A stretch of 19,424 bases of DNA, from NCBI GenBank assembly GCA_046565985.1, contig JBKHXN010000007.1, forward strand, positions 1 through 19,424, in the 5' to 3' direction. The notes beneath the pieces are model-generated. The model was given only the letters and a program-made list of their open reading frames with translations, was not told where the DNA came from and ran no database searches. This DNA comes from Polycyclovorans sp046565985 (lineage in GTDB: Bacteria > Pseudomonadota > Gammaproteobacteria > Nevskiales > Nevskiaceae). Of this stretch, positions 1 through 7,773 are shown piece after piece. Made by a program: the position numbers and the translations under genes. Each line of letters begins with the position of its first letter. Within the stretch, counting starts at the first letter, position 1.

Positions 1-119
1 CCAAGATCGCGCAACTGCCCACCATCACCGAGACCGACGTGCAGCTGGTCTTCGACCCGCCCTGGACCCAGGACATGATGAGCGAAGCCGCGCGCCTGCA
101 GACCGGCATGTTCGGATGA
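1..119 (+). CDS. SufT/DUF59-type Fe-S cluster assembly protein, C-terminal fragment
   Basis: The reading frame is open from the window edge and ends in TGA at 117-119, giving 38 residues. The visible end contains VQLVFDPPWTQDMMSEAARL, which matches the conserved C-terminus of the MIP18/DUF59 family as used in SufT, a non-catalytic Fe-S cluster maturation factor often found last in SUF operons. The start and most of the protein lie outside the window, so the presence of sufBCDS upstream is only a guess. Its stop overlaps the apaG start in ATGA, which implies translational coupling. A PaaD-like member of the same family is the main alternative. Confidence 0.75.
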   Translation, partial: KIAQLPTITETDVQLVFDPPWTQDMMSEAARLQTGMFG

Positions 120-502
120 GCGAGACCCGCACCCGCGGCGTGCGCATCCAGGTGCGCCCGCGCTATCTGCCCGAGCACTCCACTCCGGCGGCGGGCCAGT
201 ATCTGTTTGCCTATCACATCACCCTGCACAACCAGGGCAGCGAGACGGTGCAGCTGCTGTCACGCCACTGGGTGATCACCGACGGCGAAGGCCGGGTGGA
301 AGAAGTGCGCGGCCCCGGCGTGGTGGGCCATCAGCCGGTGCTGGCGCCGGGCGAGAGCTTCGAATACACCAGCGGCTGTCCGCTGGGCACGCCGGTGGGC
401 ACCATGCACGGCGAGTTCAACATGGTGGTGCTGCAGACCGGCGAGCACTTCGACGCGCGCATCGCGCCCTTCCGTCTCGCGGTTCCCGGCGCGCTCAACT
501 AG
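116..502 (+). CDS. apaG: ApaG domain protein
   Basis: A 128-residue protein, close to the usual ~125 of bacterial ApaG. It is a single Fn3-like beta-sandwich domain. The family signature is clear: RHWVITDGEGRVEEVRGPGV followed by GHQPVLAPGESFEYTSG and a GTMHGEF segment near the C-terminus. ApaG is small and cytoplasmic; it has been linked genetically to Co/Mg handling and Ap4A metabolism, but its biochemical role is unsettled. The start overlaps the upstream SufT-like stop by 4 bp. Its 3' end overlaps the convergent oxidoreductase gene by 8 bp, with both stop codons inside 495-502, so there is no room for a dedicated terminator. Confidence 0.95.
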   Translation: MSETRTRGVRIQVRPRYLPEHSTPAAGQYLFAYHITLHNQGSETVQLLSRHWVITDGEGRVEEVRGPGVVGHQPVLAPGESFEYTSGCPLGTPVGTMHGEFNMVVLQTGEHFDARIAPFRLAVPGALN

Positions 503-1811
503 CGGCACGCCGCGCACGCCACACGGCCCAGGCGCTGCGGTATTCCGCCAGCAGATAGCGGAAGAAGGATCCCAGCACGCCCTTGCGCAGATCCGCCTCC
601 AGGCCGGCGCCGAGGCGTTCCAGCTGGTGGTAGTACCAGCCCTGCTGGCCCAGCACGTTGATGATCTTGATCAGGAACAGCGGGCTCGCGCCGCCGAGCC
701 AGCGCGAGCGGCCCAGGCGCAAGTGGCTGGTTTCGAGGCTGGGCAGGGTGTCGGTGCGGCGCGCCAGCAGCGCGCCGACGATCTGCGGATGCGTGCACAG
801 CGGCCGCGCCAGGCCGATCACCTCGCAGGCGCCGGACCGCAGCGCGTCCTCCATGCCGGCCCGGCTGCGGAATCCGCCGGTGACCATCAGCGGCATCTTC
901 GCGACCTTGCGCAGGCTGGCGGCGTATTCCAGGAAGTAGGCTTCGCGCGCCCGGGTGCTGGCGGCCTGCGGCACGGCGCTGTCCGCACGCCCGGAAAAGC
1001 CGAGCAGGCGTGGCTGCTCGTAGGTGCCGCCCGAGATCTCCAGCAGGTCCACGCGCTCATGGTTGAGCCACTCCACCACCTGCAGGCAGTCCGTGTGGCT
1101 GAAGCCCCCCTTGCGGAAATCGTCCGAATTGAGCTTGATGCCCACGGCAAAATCGGCGCCCACGGCGCGACGGGTGGCGCGCAGCGCTTCGAGCAGAAAG
1201 CGGGCGCGGTTTTCCAGACTGCCGCCCCAGGCGTCGCTGCGCCGGTTGGTCACCGGCGACAGGAAGCTGGAGAGCAGATAGCCGTGCGCGGCATGGATCT
1301 GCACGCCGGTGAAGCCGGCCTCGCGCAGGCACACTGCGGCGCGCGCGAAGCGCTGGATGAAGTCCAGGATCTCGTCCTCGCGCAGGGCGCGGGGCCGGGC
1401 GTAATTACCCAGCAGGTCGAGCTGCACCGCCGAGGGCGCCAGCGGCTCGCGGGTGACGTAACGCGGCGACTGGCGTCCGGCGTGCGAGATCTGCGCCCAC
1501 AGCTGGTTGCCGGCACAGGTGCCGGCGGCGCTCCAGGCCTGCAGCCGCCGGAAGGCCTCGCTGCCGGGTGCCGGGACCGGATCGAGCGCGACATTGCCCG
1601 GGCGTTCCAGCACCCGGCGGTCGATCATGATGTTGCCGGTGATCAGCAGGCCGGCGCCGCCCTCGGCCCAGCGCCGGTACAGGCGCTCGTGCGCGTCGGT
1701 GGCGCGCAGCAGCGGGTCGGCGAGGCCCTCGGTCATGGCCGATTTGCACAGGCGGTTGGACAGCACCGCGCCACAGGGCAGGGTCAGGGGCTGCGCGAGC
1801 AGGTCGGTCAT
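495..1811 (-). CDS. NADH:flavin oxidoreductase (Old Yellow Enzyme family)
   Basis: A 438-residue FMN-dependent TIM-barrel oxidoreductase. Family motifs are visible: an N-terminal LSNRLCKSAMTEGLAD strand, WAQISHAGRQSP, the substrate/flavin-contact HAAHGYLLSSFLSP, NRRSDAWGGSLENRARFLLE, and the C-terminal phosphate-binding part TGGFRSRAGMEDALRSG with GLARPL. It lacks the 4Fe-4S and FAD/NAD domains of 2,4-dienoyl-CoA reductase-type members. About 85 residues follow the barrel and form a helical tail whose role I cannot tell. The ATG at 1811 was chosen over one 63 bp upstream because GGAGAGG sits 6 nt before it and homologous sequence begins just after. It lies 59 bp downstream of mutM and is probably its operon tail. 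Substrate unknown. Confidence 0.88.
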   Translation of the reverse strand: MTDLLAQPLTLPCGAVLSNRLCKSAMTEGLADPLLRATDAHERLYRRWAEGGAGLLITGNIMIDRRVLERPGNVALDPVPAPGSEAFRRLQAWSAAGTCAGNQLWAQISHAGRQSPRYVTREPLAPSAVQLDLLGNYARPRALREDEILDFIQRFARAAVCLREAGFTGVQIHAAHGYLLSSFLSPVTNRRSDAWGGSLENRARFLLEALRATRRAVGADFAVGIKLNSDDFRKGGFSHTDCLQVVEWLNHERVDLLEISGGTYEQPRLLGFSGRADSAVPQAASTRAREAYFLEYAASLRKVAKMPLMVTGGFRSRAGMEDALRSGACEVIGLARPLCTHPQIVGALLARRTDTLPSLETSHLRLGRSRWLGGASPLFLIKIINVLGQQGWYYHQLERLGAGLEADLRKGVLGSFFRYLLAEYRSAWAVWRARRAAS

Positions 1812-1817
1812 GGGGTT

Positions 1818-1824
1818 CCTCTCC
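1818..1824 (-). promoter_or_regulatory. Ribosome binding site of the OYE-family gene
   Basis: GGAGAGG on the minus strand, 6 nt before the ATG at 1811. It fixes the start there rather than at the upstream in-frame ATG. Confidence 0.7.
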
Positions 1825-1870
1825 GGTGAGCGCCGAGTGTGGGTGGGCCGGCCGGCTCCCGCAAGCCGGC

Positions 1871-2689
1871 TCAACGCTGGCAGCGCGGGCAGTAGCAGCT
1901 GGCGCGCTGCCCGATCCGCACCCCGCGGATGGGTGTGCCGCAGGCGCGGCAGGGCTCGCCCGCGCGGCCGTAGACCTGCAGCACCTGCTGGAAATAGCCC
2001 GGCGCGCCGTCGGCCCCGGCAAAGTCGCGCAGCGTGGTGCCGCCCTGCGCCACCGCCTCGGCCAGCACGCTGCGGATCTGCTCGGCCAGACGCGTACAGT
2101 CGGCGCGGCTCAGGCGCCCCGCCGCACGGCCGGGCCGGACCCCGGCGCGAAACAGCGCCTCTGTCGCATAGATATTGCCGGCGCCGACCACCACCTGTCC
2201 GTCCATGACGAAGCTCTTGGTCGCCAGCTGCCTGCCGCGCGAGCGGGCGTAGAGATAGTCTCCGTCAAACGCATCCGAGAACGGCTCGGGCCCCAGCTCT
2301 GCCAGCAGCGGATGCTGGGCCTGGGCGGCCGGCCACAGCAGCACCGCGCCGAAGCGCCGGGGGTCCTGCAGGCGCAGCAGCACCAGGCCTTCCAGTTCCA
2401 GGTCCAGGTGATCGTGCTTCTGCAGCGGGTGGCCCGGACGCAGCACGAACAGCCGTCCGGACATGCCCAGGTGCACGATCAGCCGCGCGCCGTCGTCGAG
2501 CTGCAGCAGCAGGTATTTGCCGCGCCGCCCGGTGCCGGTGATGCGCCGCCCTTCCACCTGACGGGCCAGATCGGCTGGCACCGGCCAGCGCAGGCGCGGC
2601 TCGCGTACGGTGACCTTCAGCACCCGGCGCCCGACCACGTGCGGCTCCACGCCGCGGCGGATGGTTTCGACTTCCGGCAGCTCGGGCAT
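1871..2689 (-). CDS. mutM: Formamidopyrimidine-DNA glycosylase (Fpg/MutM)
   Basis: A 272-residue bifunctional DNA glycosylase/AP lyase that removes 8-oxoguanine and formamidopyrimidines. The N-terminus MPELPEVETIRRG carries the catalytic Pro2 (after Met removal) and Glu3, which fixes the start at 2689 although the frame stays open 189 bp further upstream. The RRGKYLL segment supplies the conserved lysine. The C-terminal zinc finger is complete: Cys247, Cys250, Cys267 and Cys270 (C-X2-C-X16-C-X2-C), with a further Cys265. It lies 25 bp after the DUF4340 gene, so it is probably expressed with the Gld-type ABC genes, an unusual partnership for a repair enzyme. Confidence 0.97.
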   Translation of the reverse strand: MPELPEVETIRRGVEPHVVGRRVLKVTVREPRLRWPVPADLARQVEGRRITGTGRRGKYLLLQLDDGARLIVHLGMSGRLFVLRPGHPLQKHDHLDLELEGLVLLRLQDPRRFGAVLLWPAAQAQHPLLAELGPEPFSDAFDGDYLYARSRGRQLATKSFVMDGQVVVGAGNIYATEALFRAGVRPGRAAGRLSRADCTRLAEQIRSVLAEAVAQGGTTLRDFAGADGAPGYFQQVLQVYGRAGEPCRACGTPIRGVRIGQRASCYCPRCQR

Positions 2690-2714
2690 GGGCCGTCCGC
2701 GCGCCGCGCCGCCG

Positions 2715-3584
2715 CTAGGGCGACGCTTCCGGCGGCGGGCTCGGCGCGGCGGCCGGGGGCAGCTGCAGGAGCTCGTCCGCGAGCGCGCGGGACAGGGTGT
2801 AGCGCACGCGCAGGTCCGGGCGCGAGAGCAGCAGCTGCGGCTCGCGCGCCAGCAGGACAAAGCGCAGCTCGCTGCCATCGTCCAGGCGCACCGTGAGCGG
2901 CTCGCCCCTGGGGCGGCTCTCCGGCTCCTGCGCGTTCCACATGGCGCTGGCGTTCTGCCAGGACTGGGCCAGCGCCTGCATCTGCTCGGCGGTGGCGCCG
3001 GCGGCCTGCGCGCCGCGCGCCTGCCAGCCCTGCTCGCCGCGGCTGAGAGTCAGGCCGGGCAGGCTCAGGCCCTTAACGACGGCGCCCGGCGGCAGCAGCG
3101 TCTTGGAAACCAGGTCGCTGAAATCGGCGTCCAGCGCCGAGCTGGGTGGATCGTTGACCAGCAGCACTTCCTCACCGCGGCGCACATAGCGCCGGTACTG
3201 GAGGGGCTCGCTGCCGCCCAGTTCCAGGCTCACGTCGTCGAAGCGCACCCGGTAGCGCGGCGGCGCGAGTCCCAGCGTGGCCAGATCCGCCGCGCCCGGC
3301 GGCAGGGTTTTCTGCACGTCCAGGGTGGCGAGGCCGAGCACGGCGTTGACCTCGAAGCTGTCGGCCCGGGCCGACACCGGGGCGGTGAGCTGCCAGCGGC
3401 CGTCCTGTTTTTCCAGGCGGATCAACTCGGCGCCCGGGTGCTCGATCTCGATCCGGGTGATGGCCTCGGGTGTCAGCGCGGTCAGCGGCGGCTTGACGGC
3501 CTCTTCCGGTCCGCTCCAGTAGACGGCAAGCCCCAGCGCCACGGCCAGCGCGAGGAGGATCAGGTTCAGGCGTGTGCGGTGCAT
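2715..3584 (-). CDS. DUF4340 domain-containing protein
   Basis: A 289-residue protein with one N-terminal membrane segment (about residues 6-24, LNLILLALAVALGLAVYW) and a large soluble, probably periplasmic, region. The DUF4340 pattern is visible: ITRIEIEHPGAELIRLEKQD, then GRWQLTAPVSARAD and LGLAPPRYRVRF, with later beta-rich repeats. DUF4340 proteins are regular companions of GldG-type ABC accessory proteins; no biochemical function is established. The start at 3584 lies 9 bp after the stop of the GldG-family gene. The C-terminus is Pro/Ala-rich. The family call is fairly secure and the role is inferred only from the operon. Confidence 0.85.
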   Translation of the reverse strand: MHRTRLNLILLALAVALGLAVYWSGPEEAVKPPLTALTPEAITRIEIEHPGAELIRLEKQDGRWQLTAPVSARADSFEVNAVLGLATLDVQKTLPPGAADLATLGLAPPRYRVRFDDVSLELGGSEPLQYRRYVRRGEEVLLVNDPPSSALDADFSDLVSKTLLPPGAVVKGLSLPGLTLSRGEQGWQARGAQAAGATAEQMQALAQSWQNASAMWNAQEPESRPRGEPLTVRLDDGSELRFVLLAREPQLLLSRPDLRVRYTLSRALADELLQLPPAAAPSPPPEASP

Positions 3585-3593
3585 GGCCAGACC

Positions 3594-4967
3594 TCAGCGC
3601 CGGCGCCGCAGCAGCCAGCGCGTCACGCCCAGCCCCAGCAGCAGCAGCGGCAGCAGCACCACGAATCCGCCGCCGATCAGCATCGTGGCCCAGCCGGGCA
3701 GGTACAGCGCGGTATCCGGCGCCTTGGGGATGTCGATGTTGAGCTGCGCGTCGCGCGAGGCCAGCCACTGCATGAGGTTCAGGCCCAGCTGGCGGTTGCC
3801 CAGCTCGTTGAGGTAGGTGTTGGAGAGAAAATCCGCGTCGCCCACCAGCGCCACGCGCTGGGTGCCGGGCTCAGCGGTGTCATCCCCTTCCTTCGCGGGT
3901 TGCGCGCGGGTCTGGGTCAGGCCGATGAGCAGCGGACCGGGGATGTCCTCCGGATCGAGTGCGACCCGCCCGCCGTCAATGGGCCCGGTCTCCAGCCAGG
4001 CCGACTCGCTGCTGACCAGCAGCGGCTCCACCTTCCAGCCGCTGTCCTTCACCGGCTGCAACGCGCGCACCAGCGGGAACAGCGTGACCTGGTTGAAGCC
4101 GGCCGTGACCGGGTTGGGTGGGTAGCCGATGGCGGCGAAGAAACCCGGGTGCCCGGTGCCGAGGATTTCGTATTCCGGCAGGATGGCGTAGCCGTTCTGC
4201 CAGTTGATGCCCAGCGCCTTCGCCAGCGGCGCCAGCCCGGCGGGGTGGTCCGGGTCGGCCAGCCACAGCAGGTTGCCGCCCTGGCGCACGTAGGTTTCGA
4301 TCAGGCCGATCTCGCCGGGCAGCAGGGCCTTTTCCGGACTCGCCAGCACCAGCACGCCGGTGTTGTCGGGGATCTGCGGTGTTTTCACCAGATTCAGGCT
4401 CTGCACCTTCAGGCCCTTGTCACGCAGCGCCTCGGCAAACTTGCCGTAGGCGTCCGCGCCCTGCGTATCGGCGATGTCACGCTCGCCGTGGCCTTCGATG
4501 AACACCGCCCACTGTTCGCCGCCGTAGGCCAGGCGCTGCAGCGCGGTGGTGATGCTCTGCTCGGTGGTGTCGCTGAGCGTCTCGCGCCGGCCCTGATACT
4601 CCATCACGAACTCGCCGGGCCGCGAGATGTTGTACTCGCGCACTTTCTGCGGCTGCGCACTGGGGTCGACGAACTCCACCACCAGGTTGTCCTTTTCGCG
4701 GCGGTAGCGCTGCAGATCGGACTCGATGGCGCGCCGCAGCTCGTCACCCGAGTAGGCAAACACGGTGAAGCGCAGCTCGTCCGGCATGGCCGCCAGCTGG
4801 TCACGGCTGGGCTGGGTGAGGGTGTTGCGTCCGCCCGCCGTCCAGTCCATTTCCAGCGAGTAGCGCACCGAGAGCACGCCGACCAGGATCAGGATTGCCA
4901 GGAACAGCAGGCCGCCCGTCAGCTGTTGCAGCAGGCGCGCGGATGAAGGTTTGTGTTGTGGGCTCAT
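3594..4967 (-). CDS. GldG-family ABC transporter auxiliary protein
   Basis: A 457-residue protein with a membrane anchor near residues 19-37, a long extracytoplasmic domain and a second membrane helix near residues 429-450 followed by an Arg-rich tail (LLRRRR). The soluble part resembles the ABC-type auxiliary domain of GldG: SLEMDWTAGGRNTLTQPSRD at the start, then FAYSGDELRRAIESDLQRYR, VEFVDPSAQPQ and VFIEGHGERD. The ATG at 4967 was chosen because upstream codons overlap the permease and read unlike protein, and homologous sequence starts here. It follows the permease by 5 bp. In Bacteroidetes such proteins belong to the Gld gliding/ABC complex; in Proteobacteria the cargo is unknown. Confidence 0.88.
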   Translation of the reverse strand: MSPQHKPSSARLLQQLTGGLLFLAILILVGVLSVRYSLEMDWTAGGRNTLTQPSRDQLAAMPDELRFTVFAYSGDELRRAIESDLQRYRREKDNLVVEFVDPSAQPQKVREYNISRPGEFVMEYQGRRETLSDTTEQSITTALQRLAYGGEQWAVFIEGHGERDIADTQGADAYGKFAEALRDKGLKVQSLNLVKTPQIPDNTGVLVLASPEKALLPGEIGLIETYVRQGGNLLWLADPDHPAGLAPLAKALGINWQNGYAILPEYEILGTGHPGFFAAIGYPPNPVTAGFNQVTLFPLVRALQPVKDSGWKVEPLLVSSESAWLETGPIDGGRVALDPEDIPGPLLIGLTQTRAQPAKEGDDTAEPGTQRVALVGDADFLSNTYLNELGNRQLGLNLMQWLASRDAQLNIDIPKAPDTALYLPGWATMLIGGGFVVLLPLLLLGLGVTRWLLRRRR

Positions 4968-4972
4968 GGTTT

Positions 4973-5716
4973 TCAGTTCCGTTCCATGTCCAGGCGCTGC
5001 ACCGTCAGGCCCAGGAACAGGGCGGTGAACAGGCCGTAATAGACGACGTCCTCGGTGTTGAACACGCCGCGGCGCAGGCTTTCGTAATGGTCGATCAGCG
5101 ACAGGTAGGCGAACAGCTCGCGGAACGGGATGCTGTCGTTGTAGGCGAGGATGTTGATCAGCCACACCAGCAGCAGCAGGCCGAAGCTGCCCACCGCCGC
5201 CAGCGTCGGTTCACGGGTCAGCGAGGAGACGAACAGCCCGGCCGCGCCGAAGGACATCATCAGCAGGAACAGGCCGAGCAGGCCGGCGGCGATCCGCCCC
5301 AGGTCGAGGTTGGTGGCCGGCAGCAGGGCCAGCGGCATCAGCGCCATCAGCGCCAGCAGCGCGGCGATGAAGCCCAGCAGCCCGAGGAACTTGCCCAGCA
5401 CCACCTCGGTGAGCGAGACCGGCGCCGAGAACAGCAGGGTCAACGTGCCGGATTTCCGCTCCTCGGAAAACAGACGCATGGTCATCAGCGGCATCACCAT
5501 CAGCAGCAGGATGGTGGCAAAGCCGAATACCGAGCCGGCCACGTAATCGGAAACCCCGAAATACTCGCTGCGCGAAGGATTCAGCGCGTACTCAAACAGC
5601 ACGTTGATGAACACGAAGCCGAGGATGAACTGCACCACGGCGAGTACCGCCCAGGCCAGCGGCGAGAGGAAGATGCGGCGCAACTCGGCGCCGGCAATGG
5701 TGAAGATGTTGTTCAT
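4973..5716 (-). CDS. ABC-2 type transporter permease (GldF-like)
   Basis: A 247-residue integral membrane protein with about six hydrophobic segments. The start IAGAELRRIFLSPLAWAVLA and the RLFSEERKSGTLTLLFSAPV motif are typical of ABC-2 permeases of the GldF/NosY kind. The latter is the cytoplasmic coupling region contacting the ATPase. Its start overlaps the ATPase stop by 4 bp (5713-5716) and the GldG-family gene follows after 5 bp. The gene order ATPase, permease, GldG-like, DUF4340 is a recurrent module. The exported or membrane-inserted substrate cannot be read from the sequence. Confidence 0.9.
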   Translation of the reverse strand: MNNIFTIAGAELRRIFLSPLAWAVLAVVQFILGFVFINVLFEYALNPSRSEYFGVSDYVAGSVFGFATILLLMVMPLMTMRLFSEERKSGTLTLLFSAPVSLTEVVLGKFLGLLGFIAALLALMALMPLALLPATNLDLGRIAAGLLGLFLLMMSFGAAGLFVSSLTREPTLAAVGSFGLLLLVWLINILAYNDSIPFRELFAYLSLIDHYESLRRGVFNTEDVVYYGLFTALFLGLTVQRLDMERN

Positions 5717-6660
5717 GCCGCGAGCCTCGCGTCGTCGCCTGCGGTGAGTTCCACGAAGATGTCTTCCAGCGTGCGTGTCTCGGCGCGCAGCTCGAACAGC
5801 TTCCAGTGCTGTGCGGCCGCCGTCTCGGCGATGGCATCACGCGGATCGGCGCCGGGGGCGCAGTCCAGCGCCCAGCGCCCCTCGCCCAGGTTTCGTGCCG
5901 CGGTCACGCCGGGGATGCGCCCCAGCGCCGCCGCGTCCGGGCCGGCGCGGAAGCCGCAGACCACGCGGCCGAAGCGGGCCGAGGCGGTGGCCTCCACCGG
6001 CTGGTCGTACACCGTGCGGCCGCGGTGGACGATCACCACCCGGCTGCACACCGCCTGGATCTCCGGCAGGATGTGGCTGGAGAGGATCACCGAATGGTTG
6101 CGCGCCAGCTCGGCGATCAGCGTGCGGATCTCGCGGATCTGGATCGGGTCCAGCCCCACGGTGGGCTCGTCGAGCACGATCACCGGCGGGCGGTGGATGA
6201 TGGCCTGCGCCAGCCCCACGCGCTGCTGGTAGCCCTTGGACAGATTGCCGATCAGCCGCTGTGCCACCTCGCCCAGCCCGCAGTCGCGCTTGGCCGAGGC
6301 CACGGCCGCGTCGCGGTCCCGACGGGCGATGCCGTGCAGGCCCGCGCAGTAGCGCAGGTATTCATCCACGGTCAGTTCCGGGTACACCGGCGGCTGCTCG
6401 GGCAGATAGCCCAGCGACTGCTTGGCGGCCTTGGGGTCGTCGCGCAGCGAGCGGCCCGAGATCAGCACCTCGCCCTCGCTCGGCGCGAGATTGCCGGTGA
6501 GCATTTTCATGGTGGTGGATTTGCCTGCCCCGTTGGGGCCGAGCAGGCCGAGCACTTCGCCGCGGCGCAGGGTCAGGTCCACGCCGGATACGGCGACGGT
6601 CGGACCATAGCGGCGCGTCAGCGAGCGGGCCTCGACGAGGATTTCGCTTTCAGTATTCAT
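5713..6660 (-). CDS. ABC transporter ATP-binding protein (GldA/CcmA-like)
   Basis: A 315-residue cytoplasmic ATPase. Walker A is GPNGAGKST (residues 41-49), the Q-loop region is LPEQPPVYPELTVDEYLRY, the signature is LSKGYQQRV (about 140-148), Walker B is VIVLDEPTVGLD (160-171) and the switch His is H196. About 80 C-terminal residues beyond the nucleotide-binding domain are usual for this subfamily. It should power the GldF-like permease encoded next. The ATG at 6660 has no clear Shine-Dalgarno but begins the homologous region; in-frame sequence upstream reads through a likely promoter and hairpin and is not protein-like. First gene of the six-gene minus-strand group. Confidence 0.93.
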   Translation of the reverse strand: MNTESEILVEARSLTRRYGPTVAVSGVDLTLRRGEVLGLLGPNGAGKSTTMKMLTGNLAPSEGEVLISGRSLRDDPKAAKQSLGYLPEQPPVYPELTVDEYLRYCAGLHGIARRDRDAAVASAKRDCGLGEVAQRLIGNLSKGYQQRVGLAQAIIHRPPVIVLDEPTVGLDPIQIREIRTLIAELARNHSVILSSHILPEIQAVCSRVVIVHRGRTVYDQPVEATASARFGRVVCGFRAGPDAAALGRIPGVTAARNLGEGRWALDCAPGADPRDAIAETAAAQHWKLFELRAETRTLEDIFVELTAGDDARLAA

Positions 6661-6689
6661 GGTTGGTTTGGAGTGAAAACGTGCCGAAG

Positions 6690-6714
6690 GGACTCCCGGC
6701 AGGACCGGGAGTTC
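6690..6714 (-). promoter_or_regulatory. Hairpin between the TPR-TonB gene and the ABC operon
   Basis: Perfect 8-bp arms ACTCCCGG (6692-6699) and CCGGGAGT (6705-6712) around a 5-nt loop, extendable by a G-U and a G-C pair. On the minus strand it lies after the TPR-TonB stop and before the ABC ATPase start. Four T follow only about 12 nt later, so it is not a textbook terminator. It could be a weak terminator or a leader structure of the ABC mRNA. Confidence 0.45.
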
Positions 6715-6724
6715 CGCGTGGCGT

Positions 6725-6752
6725 ATTGTAGAAAGGGAAGAAGCGGACGCAA
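6725..6752 (-). promoter_or_regulatory. Candidate sigma-70 promoter of the ABC/mutM operon
   Basis: On the minus strand, TTGCGT (6747-6752) and TACAAT (6725-6730) are separated by 16 bp. The -10 matches the consensus at 5 of 6 positions and the -35 at only 3. It sits in the 111-bp gap before the ATPase gene, the only sizeable gap ahead of that operon, and would give a ~58-nt leader containing the hairpin at 6690-6714. Confidence 0.4.
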
Positions 6753-6771
6753 GCCGCCCGCGCATGAACGG

Positions 6772-7770
6772 CTAGGGTTTGATGCTGAAGACCAGGCTGT
6801 AAACCACGGTACTCTCCACCGCCTCGCACGACAAGCGCGCCGGGCGGAAGCGCGATTTGCGGGCGGCACTGAACGCGGCATCGCGCAAGTCGAGCATGAT
6901 CTCCTGGATCTTGCTGCGGAGCAGACCGCTCTGCGCATGCAATTCATCTATGGTGGCCTCAAAGGCGGTGGGGTCGGCCAGGCGCACCCGGCGTACGGAG
7001 CCGCGCTCGTCCACATCCAGCTCCACCGTCACGCCTGCACTGACTCCATAGCGCAGGGCGAGGTCTGGGTAACGTGGCCGGTAGCGAGTCAGCGGCGTCG
7101 GGGGCAGATAGCTGGGCATCAGCTCGCGCCGCCGGTCACCGCCGTATACCGCATCCCAGAACAGGCCCGGCGCGTGCGGCTCGCCGGCAGCGGCGGCGGC
7201 ATCAAGCAGCGCCTGCAGGGCCGGCAGGCCCAGCACGTCGGGCTGTTTCGTGCGCACATGCTGGAGTGTCTCCAGCGCTTGCGCGTAGGCCCCGCTTTCT
7301 GCCTGCGTCACGGCGTAGGCCAGCAGCCTCTGCGGCTGCAGCCATTCATAGACCAGCCGTCTTTGAGGGTCGCTATCGGCCACCATCAGGGCTTCTTCGA
7401 AATGCACCATGGCCGGGGCATAGCGCTGCTCCAGTACCGACAGCTGTCCAATCCCCAGATGCAATCGCAGCTTCTTGCGCGCGTCGAGCAGGCCGGAGGA
7501 AAGCGCCTCCCCGTAGTACAGGCGCGCCGCGGCCAGCTCGCCCAGCGCCCAGGCCAGGTCGCCGCGGCTGATGAGGATCCGCGCCTGCTGCTCGGGCGTG
7601 GCGGTGGCCGCCAGACGGTCGAGTCCGGCTTTCATCTCGGCGTAGCGGCAGCTGCGGAACAGGTCCTGTACTGCCTGGAACTCGCGGTCGAAGGCCGCCG
7701 GCGAGCCCGCTACCGGGCCCGGCGTCCCGGCCAGCGCAGCCCACAGCAGCAGGCCCCGCAGCGCCTTCAT
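6772..7770 (-). CDS. Secreted TPR-like protein with TonB-like C-terminal domain
   Basis: A 332-residue protein. Residues 1-22 form a Sec signal peptide (MKALRGLLLWAALAG, with cleavage likely after PVAG). Residues ~28-195 are helical and TPR-like, for example ARILISRGDLAWALGELAAA, ARLYYGEALSSG and GAYAQALETLQ. Residues ~232-332 resemble a TonB C-terminal domain: PRYPDLALRYGVSAGVTVEL, then DERGSVRRVRL, and after an insertion of about 27 residues AAFSAARKSRFRPA and the last strand VVYSLVFSI. There is no proline-rich linker and no lasting membrane anchor, so a classical TonB energy-transducing role is doubtful. It begins 3 bp after the TRAP binding-protein gene, so the two are likely co-translated. 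Function unknown. Confidence 0.75.
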   Translation of the reverse strand: MKALRGLLLWAALAGTPGPVAGSPAAFDREFQAVQDLFRSCRYAEMKAGLDRLAATATPEQQARILISRGDLAWALGELAAARLYYGEALSSGLLDARKKLRLHLGIGQLSVLEQRYAPAMVHFEEALMVADSDPQRRLVYEWLQPQRLLAYAVTQAESGAYAQALETLQHVRTKQPDVLGLPALQALLDAAAAAGEPHAPGLFWDAVYGGDRRRELMPSYLPPTPLTRYRPRYPDLALRYGVSAGVTVELDVDERGSVRRVRLADPTAFEATIDELHAQSGLLRSKIQEIMLDLRDAAFSAARKSRFRPARLSCEAVESTVVYSLVFSIKP

Positions 7771-7773
7771 GAA

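Noticed and set aside
2610..4946. A 778-codon plus-strand frame antisense to the DUF4340 and GldG-family genes
   Set aside because: Composition-driven shadow of real minus-strand genes; no recognisable motif or ribosome site.
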